This document shows, piece by piece, positions 54,301 through 60,667 of a DNA stretch of 64,000 nucleotides. Each line of letters begins with the position of its first letter. The first letter of the stretch is position 1. A program made the position numbers and the translations under genes. This DNA comes from Spirochaetaceae bacterium (GTDB taxonomy: Bacteria > Spirochaetota > Spirochaetia > SZUA-6 > Bin103). The stretch lies in NCBI GenBank assembly GCA_028821475.1, contig JAPPGB010000076.1, positions 22,810 through 86,809 of the forward strand, given 5' to 3'. The notes beneath the pieces were generated by a model that did no database searches, was not told where the DNA came from, and saw only the letters and a list, made by a program, of their open reading frames with translations.

Positions 54301-54568
54301 CGGCAGGCCCCGTGATCCCGACGGCCCGCGTGTTGCTGCCCACCGTGAGGTTGACCTGCGGCGTCCCCGTAATCGTGACCAGCCGGTCGAAGTCCACCCT
54401 GATCTCGATCGGATCCCCAAACTGGTAGGTATCCCCGCTCGCCGGCGCGCTGAACATGCTGACCTTGCTCACCGCCGGCACATCGGTCCCCTCCGCCCCC
54501 ACCTCACCCACGCCCAGCACACCAAGCGCCCAGATGACCACGAACGTCACGAAGCCCCCCATGCTCAT
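48383..54568 (-). CDS. Giant autotransporter-type surface protein with ten Ig-like repeats
   Basis: About 2060 residues; ATG 54568 is chosen because a longer frame would start with a TTG lying inside a likely -10 box. A signal region (GGFVTFVVIWALGVLGVGEV) is followed by ten ~110-130-residue repeats, each opening like VSSVSFVGSPAGGETYELGE and containing VEVRFSEPVTVTGSPRLAL and DGISIAADALTLNGGSI (SwmB-type beta repeats). Next come a cadherin-like segment (FTYAIAEGDRSRFLVGTADG), an Ig-like WQWWRRTGASGRWRAIEGA segment, and a C-terminal beta-barrel (SGFSTEVDGFEQEATVASGY) ending GFGGSLEY. The barrel should anchor the repeats on the cell surface. Cotranscribed with the FGE lipoprotein. Truncated relatives at 32487 and 41673 lack the barrel. 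Confidence 0.88.
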   Translation of the reverse strand: MSMGGFVTFVVIWALGVLGVGEVGAEGTDVPAVSKVSMFSAPASGDTYQFGDPIEIRVDFDRLVTITGTPQVNLTVGSNTRAVGITGPAVHFRSRTSSLFFKYTVVAADSDADGISVAADAISLNGGSIKAAADGTTDADLTHTALTPGSGHKVDGSKNEVPVVSSVSFVGSPAGGETYELGETIELKVEFHRFIDYSSGLQMELTIGGQTALASHSHGRGFGGGVTEIYFDYDVQADDFDADGISIAANAIRLKDDGYIRAASDSSLNANLSHAAVSDDATRKVDGSLVAGPKVTEVRFNGTPKSGNAYQSGETIQAQVWFDRLVTVTGSPTVELTIGSQTRQAALTSTSTGVRGLGFDYTVQENDADGDGISIAANAIRLNGGTIKATDGTTDAVLTHSAVAADSSRRVGDATAPPPATTAPAVSSVYFGSSPAGGGTYQRGETVDVRVQFTGRVAATGSPQVALTIGSATRAASYYGNHYGRTLSFRYTVQAADSDGDGISIAADALTLNGGSITSNDGTTAAVLTHAAVAAAGGHKVDGSQVTAPGVTGVSISSRPRGGTTYVLGEAIVVQVRFSEAVTVTGSPRLALSVGSATRSAGFVRSSGSTLWFRYRVQDTDRDDDGIGIADGALSLNGGTIQDRERNAARLGLGSHAVANAAGHLVDASLRDTTPPSVSSVAVTSTPQKGGTYVFGETVTVEVRFSEPVTASGSPRLALTVGGAGRTAVYASSRLQVVRFHYVVGDGDAGALSVAAGALSLNGGAILDAAGNAAVLGLGSAAGTLAATVNGVRKDEDPPVVRSVQFESTPPGGDTYERGDIVQVAVGFSEAVTVTGQPRLALAVGSTVRWAGYHSAAGSTVHFRYTVQEEDNDPDGVEVSASGLLLNGGTIMDAAGNAADLSLGAAAIGSGHAVYGGAAQATVPTRAAVTSAPSSGDTYTRGESVDVEVQFNKEVTVTGSPVLELTIGSEPASSTARGGYAPAGPRASASSAVKRTAALVASAGERLVFRYVVQQSDGSADARIIIAPDALGRSAGSITDAIGARLDRANLSLDTAEVVHGDLVDGSQSAPAAARLVTVASTPQADRTYRRGEHLLVDVQFDRGITVSGSPQLELTIDNAAGAARRARFASADHDTIRFRYDVQSDDRDDDGIAIAADALHLNGGSIRAAGGGAADTGLQQAQIVVPADKVDGSTTETTPPVVTSVAIVSPPAGGTYRSGDRVAVEVTFSEPVAVTGRPQLALRIGTAARTAAMAGGTRRALEVIGFTYTVRGGDAGGEDITIPADAVHLNGGTIRDAAGNDADLSSSEVLPATAQAAAGAQIGCKAPAPSTGSGLAAVRTSARGHTASAGGGSSSAGPAPANPGFDVTLELDEHRDGSEQPVELGCVAVSGAGDRTNSGRRFTYAIAEGDRSRFLVGTADGLLRYVGTGENAAVTAQYVLTVTATPADRGAATELSVRIVIVRIDDDGVVTLSTGQPLIGQPVTAALADRDGVQPGSAAWQWWRRTGASGRWRAIEGATASSYTPAPHDGGRRLQARVEYRDAYGAQAAASAQTGAVDLEPARRERMLQVGLAGLGRTIGSTAVDVIGERFSAAMRDGEPDAGAVELTLNGRSLALPAAAGAAAQPGPAQPATALRGAALVDVAEALGVRVRADGSPAVDAPSLPHLLADSAFRAGDGPRGTGWGAWGSGDLSGFSTEVDGFEQEATVASGYVGVDYRFASGALAGLAGSYSDLELTSSSARDGEAIVEGWLAHVYPYGLWMPERWLGIWSLAGVGVGTVELTDAGGAKRGGVLTWLGAAGKRAELWSAGGLSVAAKSDGLVTGLTTRGELPEVSAHAWRARVLVEAAVAWRMGDSRIDGLVELGGRLDGGDADRGLGAEAGAELRFTDTGTGFELGGRGRLLLMHEAARLHDWGAGLTLTWKPAGSGTGLAVSVAPTWGTPGGAANALWRDGTLLMAHAAAAGGAPEPGAAAGLPWLPEAVDLEVAYRVRVADGRGRVGPFAELALQDAAPHRVRTGVTLHLSGPAHPHELAIEAYGERTFGRGDPAHLRFGFGGSLEY

Positions 54569-54631
54569 TCGCGGCAGGTGCGGAACCTTACAATGTCCAA
54601 AGAACGAGCATGCTCGGGATTGATGATTCAA

Positions 54632-54745
54632 ATTATACGTTCTCTCAGGATTGTCGCCCGCCCAGGCTCAGCGCGCTGGTGGACCATCGCACACGAACTA
54701 TAGGCCGCTCTTCACAAAATGTCCACTATCCGGCGGTCATGTCCC
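54632..54745 (-). promoter_or_regulatory. Conserved upstream element and -10 box of the autotransporter gene
   Basis: On the minus strand: AGTGGACATTTTGTGAAGAG, GGCCTATAGTTCGTGTGCGA, and TATAAT at 54637-54632. Matches the elements at 32388 and 41568. Confidence 0.5.
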
Positions 54746-54931
54746 TCAGGTGCAGCGGACGGCGGTTGTCCGAGGCGGGCTAGGCGCAACGCTGGTTGGC
54801 GGGGATTGGCACTCCCGGCTGGCTGGAAGGACTGTCGGGTTCGATATCGATAGAGAATCGCAACCTCTCACCTGTTCTCGGCTGCTCACCTCCCGATGAG
54901 AGCACACGAATACCGGGCGCCACCCAAAAAA

Positions 54932-54961
54932 AGAGCCGCCGAAGCAACGCTCGGCGGCTCT
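54932..54961 (-). terminator. Terminator of lipoprotein 3
   Basis: Perfect 11-bp stem AGAGCCGCCGA/TCGGCGGCTCT, 8-nt loop, followed on the minus strand by seven T. Confidence 0.9.
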
Positions 54962-54987
54962 CGTGCCCGATTCAGAGAGGTTCGGGT

Positions 54988-56262
54988 CTATTTCACGGTG
55001 ACTGTGTACTCGAGTTTGGCGCTCTGCCCAAGGCCGCCAGTATCGGCCCCTTGGGTACCGGTGGTACCGGTCACTGTGATCGTAGTGGTACCCCTTGATA
55101 CCGGAACCACAGAACCGTCAGATTCGCCTACCGTTATGATCGACTCATTCGCTGATTCGAAAGTCGCCACGACAGTGTCGTTTTCTGGATCCTCAAACAG
55201 TGCAACAGCCCCTGCTTGGTTAATCAGTGATAGACCCGCCGTAGCACCTAATGTGAATTCGACACTTCTGTCTACATCGGCGGCGGCGGCGGACAGCATC
55301 GGCGGAGCGTTTACGCTCAGCATGAAGGTGACTTCAAGTGACAAACCCCCTTCATCCGTAGCCATTACGTCTACGTCGACGGGGTCATCGGCGCTCGTGC
55401 CCCATGTCGATGCCAGTCCGGTCAGTGTGAGTTTGCCATCCTTCACGGACCAAGAGTACTTGCCGTCGGTTGCGGAAGTGACTGAAACATCAATTTCACC
55501 GTCACCATCATCCGAGAAGAGCGTAAGCTCGCACATGTTGAACATGCTGCACGACGCCGCGCCGTCGCCTCGCGGCTGGATACCCTCCGCGGTGTCTCCA
55601 TCGACCTCGCCGGACATCGTACCAATCACGTATGCGTCGTTGGGATCCACAAGGTCTCCGTCTGTGGCGGTAACGCCGGTTACGAGAACCGGAGCCCGGT
55701 TGGGCTTGATGATGACCGAAGACACAGCCAACTCGCTATTCGCATCGACCGCCTTCAACGCAATAGTGTAACCGGTCACGTAGTCGTCGTCGGTGAAGGT
55801 GGTAGTGCCAACCAACTTGACCTTGAGCATACCGTTGTCAATTTCGGCCGTCAGATCGTCGGCAGTCTCGTCTGTCACGTCAATCGCTGTCGTCCCATCC
55901 GAATCCGTAACACCGGTTATCTCGAACATGAAGGGTTCGGCCCCTCCGTGGAAGTAGCCAGCCTCCATCAGATCGATCATGTGTTCTGTGGCTTCGTCTT
56001 CGTCGTCACCCGCGTTCAGGCTGTCGAGGACTACCGGACCGGTACGGCCGGTCAACGGCAGCGGTGCTGGTTCTCCTGGTTCTCCGGGTTCGCCCGGTTG
56101 CCCCGGCTCTCCTTTCGGACCCTGCGGGCCGGTAGCGCCAGGCGCGCCATCCTTGCCCGGAGGGCCCACCGCGCCTGCACAGGCGGCGAACAGGACCGCC
56201 ACGGAAACGATTAACGAAATGAACGCCGCGAATTTCATCGGGCGTGCAACCCTCTGTGTCAT
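54988..56262 (-). CDS. Collagen-like lipoprotein, variable body 3
   Basis: 424 residues from ATG 56262. Same signal and lipobox as the other two (VSVAVLFAACAGAVGPPGKD), then a third Gly-X-Y pattern (GPQGPKGEPGQPGEPGEPGE). The body contains KPNRAPVLVTGVTATDGDLV, CSMFNMCELTLFSDD, TLTGLASTWGTSADDPVDVD and a final GLGQSAKLEYTVTVK. It is divergent from the complete integrase at 56441 through a spacer identical to that of module two. An outer-membrane surface protein is likely; the collagen-like stalk would hold the variable body away from the membrane. Confidence 0.8.
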   Translation of the reverse strand: MTQRVARPMKFAAFISLIVSVAVLFAACAGAVGPPGKDGAPGATGPQGPKGEPGQPGEPGEPGEPAPLPLTGRTGPVVLDSLNAGDDEDEATEHMIDLMEAGYFHGGAEPFMFEITGVTDSDGTTAIDVTDETADDLTAEIDNGMLKVKLVGTTTFTDDDYVTGYTIALKAVDANSELAVSSVIIKPNRAPVLVTGVTATDGDLVDPNDAYVIGTMSGEVDGDTAEGIQPRGDGAASCSMFNMCELTLFSDDGDGEIDVSVTSATDGKYSWSVKDGKLTLTGLASTWGTSADDPVDVDVMATDEGGLSLEVTFMLSVNAPPMLSAAAADVDRSVEFTLGATAGLSLINQAGAVALFEDPENDTVVATFESANESIITVGESDGSVVPVSRGTTTITVTGTTGTQGADTGGLGQSAKLEYTVTVK

Positions 56263-56605
56263 CGAAAAAATCGACCCTTGGTCGGCTTCAATCGATGTGT
56301 CCGAGCGAAGGGATTACAGTTCTGTTGGTGGCGTTCCCGTGTACACGACGGGCGCGATCAAGCCCCGATCGTCACCCGGTTGACCCGGTGTTGAGCCTCG
56401 TGTTGATCGAATCGTATCCTTTTGGAACCGTTCAGACCGCATGGGATCGACCACCGGGAAGCGCACGGCGCGGCTCAGGCTGACGCTGAACAAACGGAAC
56501 GTGGATGCGCTGGAGCCGTCCGACAAGCCGTTCATCGCGTGGGACGACAAGCTCATCGGGTTCGGCGTTCGGGTCCAGCCGTCGGGGCTCAAGTCGTTCA
56601 TCGTC
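56150..56605. repeat. Inverted repeat R (partner of 39671-40125)
   Basis: Carries the lipoprotein start, the 178-bp spacer and the integrase start in reverse orientation relative to 39671-40125. Recombination between them would invert about 16 kb and exchange lipoprotein bodies between the two integrase loci. Confidence 0.85.
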
Positions 56606-57751
56606 AACTACCGCGCCGGCAACGGCGGACGCAGGGCGCCCAACAAGCGCGTGGTCATAGGGCGCTTCGGCCCCGTGACGCCGGACCAGGCACGCCGAAT
56701 CGCCTACCAGATGCTCGGCAAGGTGGCCGACGGCCAGGATCCGGCGGACAAGCGGGCGCGGGCGCGGAGCATGCCGACGCTGCATGAGGCGTTCCTGGAT
56801 TACCTGAGTGCCAAGTCCTTCCGTTCGGCGAAGACCGGTCGCACCTACCGCAGCGCCATCGAACGCCATCTTGCCGACTGGCTGTCGCGCCCGCTGGACG
56901 CCATCGAGCGCCGCGAGGTGGAGGCGCGCTTCATCCTGCTCAGCCGCGAGCACGGCTGGGCGATCGGCAACCAGGTAATCTCGCTGCTGCGCTCCGTCTA
57001 CCGGCGCGCCTGCGTCGACCACGAGGGACTGCGCAACCCGGTCGACCTGTGGCTGGCAGCGGGCGGGCGGTTCAACCCGATCGTGCGGCGGGTGATCTCG
57101 TCACCGGCGGAAGCCCTGCCGTACTGGCAGCGCGGCATCGAGGCGGTGGTGAAGGACCCGGCGCTCCGCTCGATCTTCTGGGTCGCGATGTACTCCGGGA
57201 TGCGGCGGGGAGAGATATTGACGCTGCGCTGGGAGCGCGTGGACCTGGCGCGCGGGGTCGTGCACGTGCCGCACACCAAGACCGGTACCCCGCTCGAACT
57301 GCCGATCACCCGGCAGCTTGCGTCGATCCTCGAATGGCGGCGGAGCGAGACCGGCGGCAATGGCTGGGTGTTCCCGTCGCCGGCGAGCCGGTCGGGCCAC
57401 GTCTCGGTGCTCACCCATCTCTATGCCCCCATCTCGCGCGCGGGCGGCAGGAAGTTCTGGTTCCACGGCTTCCGCAACTGCCTGATCACGATCGCCGACC
57501 GCGAGTTGACCCTGCCGCGTTCGCTGACCAAGCGGCTGGTCAACCACGCCCGCCCCACCGACGTGACCGAGGGCTACGCGGCCGACTGGACCATCGGCCA
57601 GCTCCGCGGCCCGGCCCAACGCATCGCCGACCGCATAGACGAGATCCTGGAGGCCGGTCCCGAGTGCGAGCAGAACGAGCATCGAACGGCACAGCCCGCC
57701 CCGGCGATCACGACTCGTCGGCGGCAACATGAATCGGCGCATCCGGTGTGA
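56441..57751 (+). CDS. Tyrosine-type site-specific integrase (complete, second locus)
   Basis: 436 residues from ATG 56441 (MGSTTGKRTARLRLTLNKRN). Catalytic residues by position: Arg255 (GMRRGE), Lys280 (PHTKTG), His342 and Arg345 (FHGFRN), His369 (VNHA), Tyr379 (TEGYAAD). The arm-binding domain covers residues ~10-75 and the core-binding domain ~110-205. It differs from 29106-30398 mainly in residues 110-175 (MPTLHEAFLDYLSAKSFRSA, RHLADWLSRPLDAIERREVE) and at the C-terminal tail. It appears fully functional and could act on sites left by the many related relics. Confidence 0.92.
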   Translation: MGSTTGKRTARLRLTLNKRNVDALEPSDKPFIAWDDKLIGFGVRVQPSGLKSFIVNYRAGNGGRRAPNKRVVIGRFGPVTPDQARRIAYQMLGKVADGQDPADKRARARSMPTLHEAFLDYLSAKSFRSAKTGRTYRSAIERHLADWLSRPLDAIERREVEARFILLSREHGWAIGNQVISLLRSVYRRACVDHEGLRNPVDLWLAAGGRFNPIVRRVISSPAEALPYWQRGIEAVVKDPALRSIFWVAMYSGMRRGEILTLRWERVDLARGVVHVPHTKTGTPLELPITRQLASILEWRRSETGGNGWVFPSPASRSGHVSVLTHLYAPISRAGGRKFWFHGFRNCLITIADRELTLPRSLTKRLVNHARPTDVTEGYAADWTIGQLRGPAQRIADRIDEILEAGPECEQNEHRTAQPAPAITTRRRQHESAHPV

Positions 57752-57957
57752 GCACCCTCGTCATGGCACCTGTGCCTGGCGGCTACTCAAGCGCTGCCCC
57801 AATGACCCGCACGACGTGGCTCCGCGACGGGTTGCCCGACTTGCCACCGAGATTACGCTACGCAGTGACGTGACCCGGTCACCATCGTGCTGGCAGCCGG
57901 CAGCACAAACGGCGCCGCGGCATGACGCGCACCCGGCGGCGTGTTACGGTGTCGCGC

Positions 57958-58383
57958 ATGATGAATGAAATAGTGAAGCGATCTACCCGTCACCACGTGG
58001 CGGCGCTGTTCCTCGTGGTAGCGCTGGCGCTGATGGCCTGCGAGGAGGCGACGGATAAGCAGGATACGCAGAGGCCAACGGCAGAGCGCTTGGTGGGCCG
58101 GTGGCAGATAGAAGACTACGAGACCGGCGAGGCGGACCCCGACGGCGTGATCCTCACCTTTGAGCGTGGCGGTACGCTTGTTTCGACAAACTCGATCGGG
58201 GCGACCACCATATCGGCTCGCGGAACGTGGACGCTACGCGGCGACATACTGACTATGACCGTCTCCGCCTTGGGTATCACCTCGACGACCGAGGGGCGAA
58301 TTACGGAGTTGACGAGCACGCGGCTGTGCTGGCGTCGGACAGACGCGGAAGAGGACACGTGCTACCGGCGACGGCAAGCATGA
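57958..58383 (+). CDS. Small lipoprotein, lipocalin-like
   Basis: About 141 residues from ATG 57958 (or 57961). HHVAALFLVVALALMACEEA carries a lipobox (LMAC). The mature part, LVGRWQIEDYETGEADPDGV, ILTFERGGTLVSTNS and RGTWTLRGDILTMTVSA, follows the GxW...F..G....GTW...GD.L pattern of small lipocalin-like lipoproteins, ending CWRRTDAEEDTCYRR. Probably sits in the outer membrane; ligand unknown. Monocistronic. Confidence 0.7.
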   Translation: MMNEIVKRSTRHHVAALFLVVALALMACEEATDKQDTQRPTAERLVGRWQIEDYETGEADPDGVILTFERGGTLVSTNSIGATTISARGTWTLRGDILTMTVSALGITSTTEGRITELTSTRLCWRRTDAEEDTCYRRRQA

Positions 58384-58578
58384 CGCTTGGTATGGCGCGT
58401 ACCCGCCACCTGGAACAACGCATATACGTCGCCGACGCTCTGACGGCTACCCTTACCGAATTGCTCACCCCAGACCAAGCGCAATAATGCGCTCGCTGAC
58501 GTCGCCACCAGGGCGTCCGATTGAGGGCGGCCCAACCGTCACCGCCGACTTCGGGCATCCCTCCCGAATGTGAGGCCG

Positions 58579-58739
58579 GCTGGGTGTTACCCGTCGCCGA
58601 CGCGCCGGTCGAGCCACGTCTCGGCGCTCACCCACCCTTATGCCCCCATCTCGCCCGCGGGCGGCAGGAAGTTCTGGTTCCACGGCTTCCGCAACTGCCT
58701 GATCACGATCGCCGACCGCGAGTTGACGCTGCCGAGTTC
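58579..58739 (+). pseudogene. Integrase relic fused to istA 3' end
   Basis: HVSALTHPYAPISPAGGRKF and FRNCLITIADRELTLP of the main integrase family. Ends abruptly at 58739, where the truncated istA begins on the other strand. Confidence 0.8.
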
Positions 58740-58740
58740 G

Positions 58741-59402
58741 CCAAAGTGCATCGCGCGGCGACAGGCCGCCTCCAGCCGCCCCGTGGTGTAGGTGTCGGCC
58801 AGTCTGATCAGTGCACGCACCGGGCGCATGCCGTCGACAGCCCGATCGGCGAAGATCTCCTGCGCCACCAGTGCGACCGACGGTCCCAGGCGGCTGGCCC
58901 ACTGCACCATCCCGTCCCGGGTCAGGCTCAGATACTGCTCCAACTCCGGCGGGGCATGCTCCGGTCGCCGCATCACCTGCCAGGGCTGCTTGGCGCGTGG
59001 ATGTGTGGTGACCTCCTGGAAGTCGGCGAAGATGCGCACCACCTGGGAGTTGCCCAGCACCAGCACGCGCTCGCCGATGAGGCGCCAGGGCACGGTGTAG
59101 AACGCCTTCTCGAACTGCACGCGCCAGTCCGGGCCGACGCTCAACTCCTTGCATACCACCGGGTCCCAGCGCGTCATCGACAGCGGTCTCAGCGCCTGCG
59201 CCTCCTCGCTCTCGAACAGCTCCAGCGGAGTGCGACCGACCTTCTGGACGACGTGCAGGTCGTAGCTCTCGCGGTTCCAGCGTTCCAGTTCCTCGCCCAT
59301 CTCGCCGGCGTCGGGGATCTCGTGGCCGCGTTCCTTCTGGGCCTCGCGGAACAGCGGCAGGAAGTTGCGCTTGACGTACTTGATGTCCGATTCCACGCCA
59401 CC
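58741..59402 (-). pseudogene. IS21-type istA, C-terminal part
   Basis: GGVESDIKYVKRNFLPLFRE, the remaining DDE/C-terminal region (KAFYTVPWRLIGERVLVLGN) and YTTGRLEAACRRAMHFG of IS21-family IstA. Separated from its N-terminal part (62764-63494) by the serine-recombinase element and truncated at 58741, so istB is missing. Joining the two parts across the insertion restores the usual PEHKGGVESD sequence exactly. Confidence 0.88.
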
Positions 59403-59479
59403 CTTGGAGTCAGCTGTCAAATGCACACGATCAAGCCGATGAGCGTCGACGTTTTCGCGTAACCCATCCTTTCCACCCG

Positions 59480-59731
59480 TTGTTTGGACGTGAGTTCGAG
59501 CTTCTGCAGCACAGCCGATGTTGGGGCGAGGACCGGGTGTTTTTTCGAGATGCAGGAGAGGAGTTGCTATCGCTGCCGGCGAGTTGGACGAACGCGGCGG
59601 CCGAGGATCCGTTCGTGGCGATCTCGGCGGGTCGATCTCCGTTTCGCGTGGTTGATCTGCTGCGGCTCGCGGAACTGGCGGCGGCAGCGGGTGAATCGGC
59701 AGAGCCGCCAAAGGAGGCAAGGAATGTGTAA
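59480..59731 (+). CDS. DUF5372-type small protein
   Basis: About 83 residues from TTG 59480; resemblance to the family begins slightly earlier (HPFHPLFGREFELL, from about 59465), so the start is uncertain. DRVFFRDAGEELLSLPASWT and DPFVAISAGRSPFRVVDLLR match the small DUF5372 proteins that accompany large serine recombinases. Their task is unknown; the constant linkage suggests an accessory function in recombination or element control. First gene of the mobile element, 170 nt ahead of the HTH gene. Confidence 0.7.
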   Translation: MFGREFELLQHSRCWGEDRVFFRDAGEELLSLPASWTNAAAEDPFVAISAGRSPFRVVDLLRLAELAAAAGESAEPPKEARNV

Positions 59732-59897
59732 GGTGAATTATGCCATATCCGTAAAGGTAATTTCGTCGGCCCCGTCGGACTATGAGTGCCTTAATGGTTT
59801 ATCTAACATATGTTCCTCTCCATCATCCTTGAACCAAGCCCTTGACCAGCCCGCATATGTCGGCGTTATTATATTGACACTCTGGGAGGAGCAATTC

Positions 59898-60365
59898 ATG
59901 CCTCATCACCTCGACGATGCCAAGTCCAGTGCCCTCCGGCAGCACGGCTGCCTGCATCCTCGCCCCGATCTGGTCGCCGATGAACTATTCGCTGCCAGCG
60001 CCTTCTTCGACCCCCGCGATCTGCTGCAGGTGAAATACGAGATGCTGCGCCGCGTGCGCGTCGACGGTTGCCCTGTCAGCCGTAGCGCCGCCAGCTTCGG
60101 GCTGTCACGGCCCACCTTCTACCAAGCTCGCGCCGCCTTCGAGGCCGGTGGCTTGGCCGCCCTGGTGCCCAAGAAGCGCGGACCACGCCACGCTCACAAA
60201 CTGTCCGATGCGGTCATGGAGGTCGTGCAGCAGACGCTGACCCAGCAACCGCAGCTGAAAGCGGGTGCCTTGGCGGAACTGGTGCAGCAGCGATTCGGCA
60301 TCTCGGTGCATCCGCGTAGTGTCGAACGCGCCCTAGCGCGGCACGAAAAAAAACGTCAGCCATGA
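59898..60365 (+). CDS. Winged-helix HTH protein of the mobile element
   Basis: 155 residues from ATG 59898, with GGGAGGAG 8 nt upstream. VKYEMLRRVRVDGCPVSRSA and SFGLSRPTFYQARAAFEAGG form a transposase-type HTH, followed by GLAALVPKKRGPRHAHKLSD and a second helical region (LVQQRFGISVHPRSVERALA) as in the HTH_29/HTH_32 pair of IS481/IS630-like DNA-binding domains, here without a catalytic domain. Probably recognises element ends or the promoter. It overlaps the next gene by 4 nt (ATGA). Confidence 0.75.
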   Translation: MPHHLDDAKSSALRQHGCLHPRPDLVADELFAASAFFDPRDLLQVKYEMLRRVRVDGCPVSRSAASFGLSRPTFYQARAAFEAGGLAALVPKKRGPRHAHKLSDAVMEVVQQTLTQQPQLKAGALAELVQQRFGISVHPRSVERALARHEKKRQP

Positions 60366-60667
60366 ACAACGAGCAGACAACAGCCGCGCCCCAGGACCAG
60401 CCCACCGCACCGGAGGCACGCTACGAGCAGCTGCGGGAACACGTGGTAACCAGACAGTTCACGACCGGTCGGCTGGGGATGGCGGTGGTGCTCCAGGCAG
60501 GAGTAGCCGCGTGGATCGAGCAGTGGGCGAAGCTGCCGGTCACAACGCCGCTACGCTCGCAAGTGCCATCGCCGGCGATCGCGCCTCTGTCCGAGGCGTC
60601 CTGTCCGCAGGTGGTGCATGTGCTCTGCGCCATGGCGCTCGGCCATCTCCGGAAGGAAACGGCATGA
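60362..60667 (+). CDS. Unknown 101-residue protein of the mobile element
   Basis: Translationally coupled at both ends (ATGA overlaps with the HTH gene and with the recombinase). RYEQLREHVVTRQFTTGRLG and MAVVLQAGVAAWIEQWAKLP are mainly helical; ends AMALGHLRKETA. No domain recognised. The strict coupling suggests a stoichiometric accessory protein, such as a directionality factor, but that is inference. Confidence 0.65.
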   Translation: MNNEQTTAAPQDQPTAPEARYEQLREHVVTRQFTTGRLGMAVVLQAGVAAWIEQWAKLPVTTPLRSQVPSPAIAPLSEASCPQVVHVLCAMALGHLRKETA

